Assembly: GCA_024103425.1 (NCBI GenBank)
Contig: JAGFIS010000022.1
Location: 1 to 64,000 of the forward strand
DNA length: 64,000 nucleotides
Source of the DNA: Chitinophagaceae bacterium
GTDB lineage: Bacteria > Bacteroidota > Bacteroidia > Chitinophagales > Chitinophagaceae
Reading direction: 5' to 3'
The notes under the pieces were generated by a model. The model was given only the letters and a program-made list of their open reading frames with translations. It was not told where the DNA came from and ran no database searches. How positions within the stretch are numbered: the first letter of the stretch is position 1; every line of letters begins with the position of its first letter. Of this stretch, positions 43,440 to 52,061 are shown one piece after another. A program made the translations under genes and the position numbers.

Positions 43440-44195
43440 TTAATTCAATACTGCATTTAATTTTCTTAAGTAATTATCCAGAGTATTTTCATCTATCAGG
43501 TAATCGAGTGCTTCAGGCATACCTGAATCGTCCATACCTGAGATAATAAGGTCATTATCCAAAATATTCCCGTGGTTTTCCAGATAACTAATAATCTGTT
43601 CGTCTGAAAGGCTTTCTATTCCCTTATCAAATTTTTTCTGGGTGTTATACTTTAAAGCAGCTTCGTTTGGAACTGTCTTTTTGGTTATAACAGCAAATGA
43701 ATTGTTATTGTGGACCATGCTATTGGTTACAAAATAAGCTGTTGAAAGAATAGCCAATCCTAAAACAGCGGCTACCGCGTATTTCAGAACAGAATTGGAT
43801 CTGTTGAATTTTACCACTTTCGCCGTACGACTCTCTTTTACTCTGCCAAGGATTCTTGAAGGTAAATTTTCAAAATATCCTTCAGGAACGGTGAAGACAT
43901 TCTCTTTTCCAATTCTGTCCAGAATTCCTGATTCAGATTGTTCTGTGCTACCCTTTCTTTTAATTCTGTTTAAGATTGTTGAGCTAAGGGATTCAAAATA
44001 TCCCACCGGAACATTGTGAGGCTGTTCTTTATTACTTGTTTCTATTATTTTATTAATTGCTATCTCTGAAGTGATCCGGGTACTTAATTCCGCAAAATAC
44101 CCCTCAGGCACAGAAAACACGTTTACGCCCTGTAATTCAGCCAAAAGCGGACTGATTTCGGATATTTCTCTCAATATTTCGGAATTTTTGTTCAT
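43440..44195 (-). CDS. Putative transmembrane anti-sigma factor with V-P-x-G-Y-F repeats
   Basis: This 251-residue protein has one membrane helix at about 135-156 (Y-A-V-A-A-V-L-G-L-A-I-L). The cytoplasmic N-terminal part carries three copies of a short motif. They read F-S-V-P-E-G-Y-F-A-E-L, H-N-V-P-V-G-Y-F-E-S-L and F-T-V-P-E-G-Y-F-E-N-L, spaced about 35-50 residues apart. The C-terminal part is exported and ends with a helical acidic region. Topology and position 46 bp after an ECF sigma gene indicate a membrane anti-sigma factor. The classical zinc-binding H-x3-C-x2-C motif of many anti-sigma proteins is absent, so the repeats may be the sigma-binding element. That is inference. Confidence 0.75.
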   Translation of the reverse strand: MNKNSEILREISEISPLLAELQGVNVFSVPEGYFAELSTRITSEIAINKIIETSNKEQPHNVPVGYFESLSSTILNRIKRKGSTEQSESGILDRIGKENVFTVPEGYFENLPSRILGRVKESRTAKVVKFNRSNSVLKYAVAAVLGLAILSTAYFVTNSMVHNNNSFAVITKKTVPNEAALKYNTQKKFDKGIESLSDEQIISYLENHGNILDNDLIISGMDDSGMPEALDYLIDENTLDNYLRKLNAVLN

Positions 44196-44241
44196 TTTCA
44201 GCTTGTCAATCGTTCTTCAGACTCGGTTTTATGCGTGAAGT

Positions 44242-44793
44242 TTAATGATTTAGTATGTATTCTTCTACTTTTTTTGCAGCGTGATGATAGCTGGCTTTGA
44301 GTGCCCCGACACTTGTTTCCAAAACTTTACTCATCTCTTCGTATGGCATTTCATCGTAATATCTCAAGTTGAATACCAATTTTTGCTTTTCGGGGAGCGA
44401 TTGAATGGCCATCTGCAGCTTCCACTCCAGTTTGTTGGCATCAAAGTGAGGATCACTCTGGAGTTTGTTGGAAATTGTATAATCTTCATTGTCTATTGAC
44501 AAGGAAGAGTTCTTTTTCTTGTTGTTGAGGAAAGTGAGTGATTCGTTAGTTGCGATGCGATATAACCAGGTGTAAAGCTGGCTTTCTCCTCTGAACTGGT
44601 CCAGGCTTTTCCATACTTTGACGAAAGTATTCTGCAGTACGTCATCTGTATCTTCGTGAGTTAATACCATCCTTCGGATGTGCCAGTAGAGCCTTTCCTG
44701 ATATTTTTTAATAATCAGCTCGAAGGCCTTTTCTTTCTGATCCGGTTCCCTGAATCGCTCGAGAAGTTCATTATCGGAAGAAGAAACAGTCAT
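44242..44793 (-). CDS. ECF-type RNA polymerase sigma factor
   Basis: This 183-residue sigma-70-family protein has a region 2 (about 25-90) containing D-T-D-D-V-L-Q-N-T-F-V-K-V-W and W-L-Y-R-I-A-T-N-E. A region 4 (about 125-178) contains L-P-E-K-Q-K-L-V-F-N-L-R-Y and the helix-turn-helix Y-E-E-M-S-K-V-L-E-T-S-V-G-A-L-K-A. It lacks region 3, as ECF members do. It is first in a three-gene operon with the anti-sigma-like and periplasmic helical genes. On the minus strand a TACATTTG box lies about 125 bp upstream (44917-44924 region), next to the ACAAATGTAA motif shared with the far end of the operon. The regulon is unknown. Confidence 0.94.
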   Translation of the reverse strand: MTVSSSDNELLERFREPDQKEKAFELIIKKYQERLYWHIRRMVLTHEDTDDVLQNTFVKVWKSLDQFRGESQLYTWLYRIATNESLTFLNNKKKNSSLSIDNEDYTISNKLQSDPHFDANKLEWKLQMAIQSLPEKQKLVFNLRYYDEMPYEEMSKVLETSVGALKASYHHAAKKVEEYILNH

Positions 44794-44967
44794 GACGTCT
44801 TTTGTCTAACAACTTGAAAAATAAAATACGCGAAGAGTTTATTCAGTATTTAATTTTTCCTGGTCTTAAATTAAAAACAGCAAAGAAAAACAAACAGCTG
44901 AATATATGTCCTGTAACAAATGTAAAGTTTTGTTGAAGAACCCCCCGGCCTTTTGCTTTAAACAGAT

Positions 44968-45693
44968 TTAGCTGGCACTTTCTGCAAAAACAGGTTCCAG
45001 GAAGATTTCAAGTTTTCTCTCTTCTTTAGATACTTCCGGATCTGTTTTGGACGGTAGGTTGCTGAAGAACTTTTCTGCCAGATTCTTGTCTGAAATGAGG
45101 ATTGCAAGTCCTGTCAATACAATAATTTTTATATCAGTAAGCCATGAGGCATTTTCTTTATACCAGAGTTCAAGTTTTGCTTTGTATTTAAAGATTGCGC
45201 GATAGGCTTCTTTAGGGTCTTTTGCCTCTGATACTATTTTTTCCTCATCTCTGAAGTATATAGAACCGATACCCGTTATCCCCGGTTTAGAAGCGTAAAT
45301 AAGCCGGGCTGCTTCCGGTGAATAGAGTTTATAACTAATTTCCATCAGAGGCCTGGGACCAACAATGGACATATCACCCAATAGTACATTAAATATTTGT
45401 GGCAGCTCGTTAATCTTGGTTATTCTGAGATATTTCCCGATTCTAGTAACGCGCGGATCATTTCTGAGGGTTATTTCTTTTGTGCCGATGTTGGGGCTGT
45501 TCTTCAACATAGTGGCAAACTTGAAAATCATGAAGGGCTGGCCGTTCTGACCAATTCTTTTTTGTCTGAAGAACACTTCATGTTCTCCTGTAAACTTCAG
45601 TATCAGAATGGTAAGCAGGAAGAGAGGTGACAGTATAATAAGACATGCCCCTGCAAAAACCACATCAAAAACTCTCTTTGTTACTTTATACAT
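44968..45693 (-). CDS. Undecaprenyl-phosphate sugar-phosphate transferase (PglC/WcaJ-type)
   Basis: This 241-residue bacterial sugar transferase has a re-entrant/monotopic N-terminal helix (about 11-33). The core follows with F-F-R-Q-K-R-I-G, F-K-F-A-T-M, R-x-T-K-I-N-E-L-P-Q-I-F-N-V-L-L-G-D-M-S-I-V-G-P-R-P. The conserved D-E pair of the family is seen here as E-L-P-Q downstream of R-I-T-K and D-M-S. These enzymes move a sugar phosphate from a UDP-sugar to undecaprenyl phosphate, starting repeat-unit synthesis. The short single-domain form and its PglE- and PglD-like neighbours suggest a UDP-di-N-acetylbacillosamine-type donor; that is inference. The protein has an unusually long acidic C-terminal tail. 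Confidence 0.9.
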   Translation of the reverse strand: MYKVTKRVFDVVFAGACLIILSPLFLLTILILKFTGEHEVFFRQKRIGQNGQPFMIFKFATMLKNSPNIGTKEITLRNDPRVTRIGKYLRITKINELPQIFNVLLGDMSIVGPRPLMEISYKLYSPEAARLIYASKPGITGIGSIYFRDEEKIVSEAKDPKEAYRAIFKYKAKLELWYKENASWLTDIKIIVLTGLAILISDKNLAEKFFSNLPSKTDPEVSKEERKLEIFLEPVFAESAS

Positions 45694-45740
45694 AAACTCT
45701 TCAATTCTTTCATTTAAAGCCGATTAGCAATTTAGTCACT

Positions 45741-46877
45741 TTATTTTGAAAAGCAACCTTTTATTTTATCCGAAACTGCTCTTAAATCATCATCTGTAAT
45801 ATTTGTAGAGCATGGGATGCTTAAGCATCTCTCGTACAAAAACCATGAAATATCACTATGCTGATAGTAAATATCATCTTTAAACATGGGTAGCCGGTTC
45901 ATTGGTATCCATAACGGTCTACTCTGCATTTTATTGGAATTCAGAGCTTCTAAAATAATTCTCTGTTTTTCTGTAGCGATTGTTGGCATCCACCAGTTGG
46001 GGTTAACACGGGCGTCAACTTTCTGAAAACTTATATCGCCAACCCCTTCCAGTTCTTTTTTATAAAAAGCTATGATTTCTTTCTTACGCTTCAAGAAATC
46101 GGGTAATTGTTCCATCTGCGCAACCCCCATTGCAGCAGCAACGTTCACCAACCTGTAGTTATACCCTGTTTCGTCGTGAAAATATTCAAACGGATCGGCC
46201 TTTGCCTGAGTAGTCAGGTGTTTAGCTCTCTTGGCGAGCGCTTCATCATTAGTTACGATCATTCCGCCCCCACCGGTAGTGATAATTTTATTGCCATTAT
46301 AGCTGAAAGTACCCATCAGCCCAAAAGTACCCGCGTGTTTACCGTTGAAAAAGCTTCCGAGGGCTTCAGTGCTGTCTTCCAGAACGGCTAAGTGATATTG
46401 AGTTGCCAACTCCATCAGCCTTTCCATGTCACACATATTTCCAAGAACATGAACCGGGATGATTACCGGAATGCGCTTTCCTGATTTGATATGGTAACAG
46501 GTTTCGTTTCTTACTTCAGTCTCTTTTTTCAGAAATTCTTCCAGTAAATCGAGATCCATCTGCCAGTCGTCTTTATTGACATCAATTAATACCGGCGATG
46601 CTCCAGTGTATTTAATTGAATTTACAGAAGCGATGAATGTGATGTTGGGGACAATTACAAGATCGTTGTGATTCACCCCCAGCATTACCAAAGCAGTGTG
46701 CAGGGCAGTAGTACCACTACTTGTAGCAACGGCATAGGAAGCTCCTGTGAACTCAGCAGTAACTTCTTCAAATTTATTTACAAATGCTCCGACACTGCTT
46801 ACCCATCCGGTGGTAATGCACTCAGTAACATATTTCAATTCGTTTCCGCCCATATTGGGGCTGCTGAGCAAGAGCAT
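45741..46877 (-). CDS. PLP-dependent sugar aminotransferase, DegT/DnrJ/EryC1 family (PglE/LegC-like)
   Basis: This 378-residue fold-type I aminotransferase starts at P-N-M-G-G-N-E-L-K-Y-V. It has S-S-G-T-T-A-L-H for phosphate binding, E-D-S-T-E-A-L-G, and the cofactor lysine K197 in S-Y-N-G-N-K-I-I-T-T-G-G-G-G. These features match the branch that aminates 4-keto-6-deoxy sugars (PglE, LegC). The expected partner 4,6-dehydratase is not found in the window, so the keto-sugar must come from a gene elsewhere. It lies 47 bp before the initiating transferase and 19 bp after the epimerase. Confidence 0.9.
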   Translation of the reverse strand: MLLLSSPNMGGNELKYVTECITTGWVSSVGAFVNKFEEVTAEFTGASYAVATSSGTTALHTALVMLGVNHNDLVIVPNITFIASVNSIKYTGASPVLIDVNKDDWQMDLDLLEEFLKKETEVRNETCYHIKSGKRIPVIIPVHVLGNMCDMERLMELATQYHLAVLEDSTEALGSFFNGKHAGTFGLMGTFSYNGNKIITTGGGGMIVTNDEALAKRAKHLTTQAKADPFEYFHDETGYNYRLVNVAAAMGVAQMEQLPDFLKRKKEIIAFYKKELEGVGDISFQKVDARVNPNWWMPTIATEKQRIILEALNSNKMQSRPLWIPMNRLPMFKDDIYYQHSDISWFLYERCLSIPCSTNITDDDLRAVSDKIKGCFSK

Positions 46878-46896
46878 TTATTGAAATTTTTAAATT

Positions 46897-47874
46897 TTAG
46901 ATATTGCGGAATTTTTGGGAGTAAGCGTCTGTGATAATCCCTGTGCTAAGAAGTGTATAGATTTCTCGTATGCCATCGGGAACCGTCTTAGTGATAGTGT
47001 ACCCAAGTTCGTTCTTAATCTTGTCAAAATTTACTCTGTAATCCCGGGGGTCTTCATCCATTTCGACATAGTTCACCTTCACGTTAGGGACAACTTTGCA
47101 GACTTCCTCGATGATCATTCCTTTTTGGTAATTCTCTTCGGTAGAACCTACATTAAATACTTGTGAACGGACTTTATTTTCATCGCTCTCCAGAATTAAA
47201 ACTGCTGCGCGTGCCAGATCGTCGACGTGGCAATACGGTCTCCAGAACTGAGCTCCCCAAATTTCCTGTTCGCCCTTCAGAGTTCCGTTTCTTGTGAATT
47301 CATTTACAGTAAGGTCAAATCTGATTCTCGGAGAGAAACCGTAAACGGTGCTAAAACGAAGTGCTGTGCTGCACACGACACTATCTTTTTTCTCTTCTGT
47401 GAGATATTTTTCAAATTTTACTTTCAATCTTGCGTACAGCGAAACGGGGTTTAGAGGAGAATCTTCTTTTACGTATTCATTAGGGTCAGGCATTTTCCCA
47501 TAGTTGCTGCAAGTGCTGGCGAAAACAAATCTCTTTACGCCCGCTTTTTCAGCTGCTTCAAAGAGTGCTTTGCTTCCCTCCCAATTGGTTTGCTCAGCTT
47601 CCTCAGAAAACTTTTTACAGGCAGGATCTCCCACGATTGCTGCCAGGTGCACGATACTGTCTATTCCTTTCAGGGCTTTCTCCACATCTTCCGGATTCCG
47701 GACATCACCTTTCTGAAATTCAAAATTGGGGTTTAGCATTACATCATATAAAGCATCTCCACCAAATTTCAGACTGTCGATCACTCTTACTTGATAACCT
47801 TTGTTCAGGAGTTGCCTCACCAGAACCGACCCGATATATCCGGCTCCGCCGGTTACCAGAACTTTCGTTTGCAT
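46897..47874 (-). CDS. NAD-dependent epimerase/dehydratase (extended SDR)
   Basis: This 325-residue protein has a Rossmann fold with G-G-A-G-Y-I-G (9-15) and H-L-A-A-I-V-G-D-P-A. The active-site Ser/Thr lies near F-A-S-T-C-S-N-Y-G (about 118-126) and the catalytic Y147-x3-K151 in S-L-Y-A-R-L-K. The C-S-N-Y-G sequence is common in NDP-hexose epimerases and 4-ketoreductases. The exact nucleotide sugar is unknown. It overlaps functionally with the sugar-modifying genes on both sides and lies only 2 bp from the acetyltransferase gene upstream. Confidence 0.9.
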   Translation of the reverse strand: MQTKVLVTGGAGYIGSVLVRQLLNKGYQVRVIDSLKFGGDALYDVMLNPNFEFQKGDVRNPEDVEKALKGIDSIVHLAAIVGDPACKKFSEEAEQTNWEGSKALFEAAEKAGVKRFVFASTCSNYGKMPDPNEYVKEDSPLNPVSLYARLKVKFEKYLTEEKKDSVVCSTALRFSTVYGFSPRIRFDLTVNEFTRNGTLKGEQEIWGAQFWRPYCHVDDLARAAVLILESDENKVRSQVFNVGSTEENYQKGMIIEEVCKVVPNVKVNYVEMDEDPRDYRVNFDKIKNELGYTITKTVPDGIREIYTLLSTGIITDAYSQKFRNI

Positions 47875-47876
47875 AT

Positions 47877-48497
47877 TTATTTTTTAATTATTCTTCTGGC
47901 CGGATTTCCAACTACGACACAGTCATCAGGTATATCTTTTACGACAACTGCTCCGGCGCCGACCAGAACGTTTTTACCTATTTTTATATTTTGACGGACA
48001 ACAGCTCCTGCTCCCACAAAAGTACCATCGCCAATCCACACATTACCACAAAGAATGGTGCCTGGTCCGATATGTGCAAACTCGCCCACTATGCATTCGT
48101 GCTCAATGATGCACCCTGTATTAAGAATGGCTCCTTTCGAAATACTAGCCAAAGGGTTTACACGAACCCCGGCCGATATCATCACTCCGGAGCTGTCAAT
48201 TGTTGCAGTAGGGTCAATAGAGGTATCCGGATGGATGATGGTTAAAGGAGTCTTGCCCTGAGCTTCCATCGCAGTAGCTACTTTTCTGCGGATTTTATTA
48301 TCTCCGATAGAGATAAAGAATTCTTTATCAGGTATTTGTAAGGAAACTTCAGGATTCTTTTCACTTCCAAGGTATTGAAGGGAAAAGGGGTTGTAGACCT
48401 TCTTTTCAGAATCGCAGTAAGCTACCGGCTTTTTACCCATTTTTTGTAAAATCCCTACAGCTACAAAGCCATGACCGGAATAGCCTATCAATATCAT
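47877..48497 (-). CDS. NeuD/PglD-family sugar O/N-acyltransferase
   Basis: This 206-residue protein has an N-terminal Rossmann-like part (I-L-I-G-Y-S-G-H-G-F-V-A) and a C-terminal left-handed beta-helix built from hexapeptide repeats (V-R-V-N-P-L-A-S-I-S-K-G-A-I-L-N and following). This is the architecture of PglD and NeuD. The probable catalytic histidine lies in C-I-I-E-H-E-C, as in PglD. PglD acetylates the amino group made by PglE. Together with the aminotransferase and PglC-like transferase, it supports synthesis of an acetamido-deoxy sugar donor. A second open frame on the opposite strand (47565-48245) is a shadow. Confidence 0.9.
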   Translation of the reverse strand: MILIGYSGHGFVAVGILQKMGKKPVAYCDSEKKVYNPFSLQYLGSEKNPEVSLQIPDKEFFISIGDNKIRRKVATAMEAQGKTPLTIIHPDTSIDPTATIDSSGVMISAGVRVNPLASISKGAILNTGCIIEHECIVGEFAHIGPGTILCGNVWIGDGTFVGAGAVVRQNIKIGKNVLVGAGAVVVKDIPDDCVVVGNPARRIIKK

Positions 48498-48627
48498 ATA
48501 CGATTCTGAAAGATTGGTGCAAATTTAGCGATTAGCTGCTAAACTAACGGATTCCAGATATTACAATTGCTGCGGTAGATCCGCTTTTCAGCGAGAATTG
48601 TGTTAATTTTTTCTATTGATAATCAAT

Positions 48628-50487
48628 TTATAGAATCTTTTTATGGGTTGCCTCATAAACTTTTCGGTACCACACTTCCATAGAAAAGAGGGTCCATAAC
48701 ATTTTAGCCCGCTTTTCAGCCGGAACTTTTATTTGATTATCCAAAAGTTTACGAACAAAGTCCTTTTCAAGAAAGTTTTCGAATAGGGGGTTAGATGAAG
48801 ACACATATTCTGCTATAATGCTCTTCAATTCACCATTTACCCATTTTTTTAGCGGGATTTCAAAGCCTCTCTTTGGCTGATGAATAAGTTCAGAAGGCAG
48901 ATACTTCTCCGCCAGTGTCCTGAGAAGGGCCTTGGTTTGTTTGCCCCGGACTTTATATGAACCCGGAAGCGTAGGAATGTATTCAAGGAATTCTTTGCAC
49001 ATAAACGGACTTCTTCCTTCTTGAGAGTTGGCCATTGTAGCAATATCCATTTTGACCAGCATATCGTTAAACAGGTTTATCTCAAAGTCCAGATTCATGA
49101 TTTTATCGATGCCGCTAAGGCCGGACTGATTGATTCTGTCAAAATCTTTAAGATACTCATCCATGTAATCATGATCTGCTTGCGCAAAGTGACGTGTGTA
49201 TCCTTCAAATATGTCAACACCGGCAGAAAGGTAGATATCGGCACCTTTGAGTGATGCGAAAGAGAGTAATCGATAGAAATAGTTATAGAGGGATTTCTTT
49301 TCATGGCTGGCCGGCAATATTGATTTTGTAACACCGGAAAGCCCCCGGATAAGAGCGTTGGATTTGAAGAAATCGTATTGGGCAAATGGCACGTATCTTC
49401 TGTACCCACCAAACAATTCGTCCGCTCCGTCTCCGTTCAGAATTACGGATACGTATTCTTTGGCTGCTTTGCTGACGTAAAATGAAGGAATGGCAGAGCT
49501 GTCGAAGAAAGGCTCTCCGTAATTGGATAAAATTGTTTCTACGTCGTTCAACAGGTTATCGAATGATATTCTTATTTCATGGTGATTAGTGTGATATTTT
49601 TCAGCTACAAGTCGGGCCAGATGTGATTCGTCGTATGCACCGCCGAACGAGATAGTAAAGGTCTTCAGATCAGGGTTGTATTGCCGGGCCACAGAAGTGA
49701 CCAATCCACTGTCAATACCTCCGCTGAGAAATGCACCCACTTCCAATTCGCTGGATTCAAGTCTTCTTTTTACTGACTGGTGCAAGATGCTGTCGACTTT
49801 CGAAAGACTTTCCTCAAAGGAATCTTTGCTCTTATTCAGATAAAATTGATGGACATCCCACCATTTTGTTTCTGCGATTTCTACGGTGTTACAGTCGATT
49901 TCCAGATAGGTGCCGGCATACAATTCTTTTACGTTTTTGTATGGTGTATTTCTTTTGTAGAAGGTGCCAAACCGAAGGTATTGGTAGAAGTTTTTGTGAT
50001 CGATTTCAAGAGGTAAAATTTCACGCAGAGCATTCAGCTCGCTTGCAAATACAAACCGGTTGTTATTGTAGAAGTAGTACAGAGGCTTCATGCCTGCACG
50101 ATCGCGGGCTATAAAAATTTTATTGGTGTCTTTATCGTAGATAGCAAAGACAAACATCCCATCGAGAAGATGCAGAAAATCCTTTCCAAGCTTTTTGTAG
50201 AGTAATAGCAGTGTCTCTGTGTCCGAGTTTGTCGTTCCTTTCAAACCATGTTCTGTCCTAAGTTCCTGATGGTTAAATATCTCTCCGTTAAAGACTATTG
50301 TATAACGGTTGTTTAGATGCATTGGTTGTTTGCCTGAGGAAATATCCAGGATAGAAAGCCGTGAATGATAGAAGCTGATATTCTCATGATGAAAACTTCC
50401 CTGTTCGTCCGGGCCTCTATGGAGTAGCTGAGAGAAAATATTTTTTTCCGTTAAGGGATAATTTACTGATCCGGCGATTCCGCACAT
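48628..50487 (-). CDS. asnB: Asparagine synthetase, glutamine-hydrolysing
   Basis: This 619-residue protein has an N-terminal class II glutaminase domain starting M-C-G-I-A-G, with nucleophile C2 after methionine removal. It contains L-L-H-R-G-P-D-E-Q-G and F-N-G-E-I-F-N. The synthetase domain carries the P-loop S-G-G-I-D-S-G near residue 255. AsnB-type proteins in polysaccharide clusters often amidate uronic acid or sugar-linked carboxylates rather than aspartate, so the substrate here is open. Both active centres look intact, in contrast to the homologue at 58931-60592. It lies 130 bp before the acetyltransferase gene. Confidence 0.92.
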   Translation of the reverse strand: MCGIAGSVNYPLTEKNIFSQLLHRGPDEQGSFHHENISFYHSRLSILDISSGKQPMHLNNRYTIVFNGEIFNHQELRTEHGLKGTTNSDTETLLLLYKKLGKDFLHLLDGMFVFAIYDKDTNKIFIARDRAGMKPLYYFYNNNRFVFASELNALREILPLEIDHKNFYQYLRFGTFYKRNTPYKNVKELYAGTYLEIDCNTVEIAETKWWDVHQFYLNKSKDSFEESLSKVDSILHQSVKRRLESSELEVGAFLSGGIDSGLVTSVARQYNPDLKTFTISFGGAYDESHLARLVAEKYHTNHHEIRISFDNLLNDVETILSNYGEPFFDSSAIPSFYVSKAAKEYVSVILNGDGADELFGGYRRYVPFAQYDFFKSNALIRGLSGVTKSILPASHEKKSLYNYFYRLLSFASLKGADIYLSAGVDIFEGYTRHFAQADHDYMDEYLKDFDRINQSGLSGIDKIMNLDFEINLFNDMLVKMDIATMANSQEGRSPFMCKEFLEYIPTLPGSYKVRGKQTKALLRTLAEKYLPSELIHQPKRGFEIPLKKWVNGELKSIIAEYVSSSNPLFENFLEKDFVRKLLDNQIKVPAEKRAKMLWTLFSMEVWYRKVYEATHKKIL

Positions 50488-50616
50488 AGGGGTTTGTGTG
50501 TTTGTGCAAAGTAAAAGGAAATTGAGAATATCCTAAATAACTCGATCCCCTTCTGATTCAGGGAAGGCTGTTGTCTGAAAATTAAGTAGTCGGGAGGATT
50601 TGGTCTCTCAAAAAGA

Positions 50617-51807
50617 TTAATGCTCGACGGGAGAGAGTTCTTTTATTACTCTTACGGTTCTGGGCTCTGCTCTGACAAGAAGATTCTCGATCTCGTGTAT
50701 ATAACTATCGATAACGATTTGTTTATCGAACTCACGGATTACCTTTCTTCTTGCTTTTTTGCCCATTTCTGTTCTTTTCTCGGGGGTCAGGCTAATCATT
50801 TCTTCCATTCTCACAGCCAGATCCTCACCATCCTTTACCTTACAAAGAAGGCCCGTAATACCATCCTCAATTATTTCTCTGCATCCCGGAACATTTGAAG
50901 CAATAGTTGGCTTTTCCATAGATGCAGCCTCTAACAATACATTAGACATACCCTCCCGGTGCGATGGAAGTATCAGACAGTCGCAGTGGGCAATTTCATC
51001 TCGAACATCAGTTTTTTCACCGGCATATTCTATCAGCCCTTCGTTGATCCAGCCATTTAACTGCTCTTCAGAAATCATGTTCGATTTCATATTTTGCTTC
51101 CAGACGGGACCGACGATTCTGAAGGTAACATTGGGATACTTTTTTCTTATAATTCGGGCAGCTTCAATAAACTCAGGCACTCCTTTGTCTTTCAGAAGTC
51201 TTCCGATGTAAAGAAACGTCATGAGGGACGGATCCTCTTTTATTACCTCAATCGGGCTAAACTTTTCATAGTCTATTCCCGATCCGGGGATTAATTTTGT
51301 TTGAGACCGGCGAACAAACCCTCTGGAAACAAATTCTTGTCTGTCTTCAGTGTTTTGGAAGAAAACTGTTTCTGTTCTTCTGAGAGCGAAGGGATATATT
51401 TTTCTGATTATCCGGTAAGCCAAAGATTTGCTGGTAAATAAAGGCCCGGTTCCTGTGATGTTAGTTATTACTCGAAGATTCAAAAACCTGGCTGTAAGAT
51501 TGCCCCAGATTGCAGGTCTGATACTGAATGTCAGACATACATCGGGTTTAATCTCTCTGAGGTTTTTGGCAAGTTTGAAGATGTATCCTGAAACCTCCAG
51601 GGGGTTATAGTTGGCAGACCCGATGTTTATAACTTTTACCCCAAAAGCTTCTACTTTTTCTTTGTTTTCCGGGGCATTGGTAAGTATGTAGACTTCATAG
51701 TTAAGAGCAACTAATTCTTTCATAAGCTTTTCCCTGGCAGTATATGAGGATAGTAAAGCATTTTCTAATACTGCAACTCTTATATTTTCTGATTTACTGC
51801 CACTCAT
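50617..51807 (-). CDS. Glycosyltransferase family 4 (PglA-like)
   Basis: This 396-residue GT-B glycosyltransferase has an N-terminal domain with N-I-T-G-T-G-P-L-F. The linker L-I-P-G-S-G-I-D-Y-E-K-F is followed by the donor-binding domain with F-L-Y-I-G-R-L-L-K-D-K-G and the E-x7-E motif within R-E-G-M-S-N-V-L-L-E. These signatures match GT4 enzymes that add the second sugar onto lipid-linked intermediates, such as PglA. With a PglC-like starter nearby that role is plausible; the sugar is not identified. A hairpin at 51876-51910 lies upstream, between it and the membrane protein gene. Confidence 0.9.
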   Translation of the reverse strand: MSGSKSENIRVAVLENALLSSYTAREKLMKELVALNYEVYILTNAPENKEKVEAFGVKVINIGSANYNPLEVSGYIFKLAKNLREIKPDVCLTFSIRPAIWGNLTARFLNLRVITNITGTGPLFTSKSLAYRIIRKIYPFALRRTETVFFQNTEDRQEFVSRGFVRRSQTKLIPGSGIDYEKFSPIEVIKEDPSLMTFLYIGRLLKDKGVPEFIEAARIIRKKYPNVTFRIVGPVWKQNMKSNMISEEQLNGWINEGLIEYAGEKTDVRDEIAHCDCLILPSHREGMSNVLLEAASMEKPTIASNVPGCREIIEDGITGLLCKVKDGEDLAVRMEEMISLTPEKRTEMGKKARRKVIREFDKQIVIDSYIHEIENLLVRAEPRTVRVIKELSPVEH

Positions 51808-51875
51808 GTATTATGAAGTTTGCTCTTAGTTTTCTGCTTTATGATATTTTTTATGAAAACGTTGTTATTCTGTAT

Positions 51876-51910
51876 CTATTGTTGAATCAAACATAATTCA
51901 ACAACAATAG
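51876..51910. terminator. Hairpin between candidate polymerase and GT4 gene
   Basis: CTATTGTTGAAT pairs with ATTCAAC-AAC-AATAG, giving a 12-bp stem with a three-base bulge and an eight-base loop. It lies in a 254-bp gap between two minus-strand genes. No T run follows on the minus strand; on the plus strand a T-rich stretch follows after ten bases. It could end or attenuate transcription, or stabilise an RNA end. Nothing else is recognised in the gap. Confidence 0.45.
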
Positions 51911-52061
51911 GCTTAGATTTTTTAATATGTGATTTTGTGGGTAGAATTTCGTTCTATAATGCGCAAAATTAGCAGATTCTTTCTATTCTTTGCCCTAAAT
52001 CTTAGCAAATACTTCGTTTTAAGTAATAATAGAGTCACTTTTTCAATATGTTACCGGATTA

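Noticed and set aside
47565..48245. Open frame of 226 codons on the plus strand
   Set aside because: Antisense to the epimerase and PglD-like genes, both of which show clear family motifs. Its composition is cysteine- and histidine-rich, as expected of a shadow.
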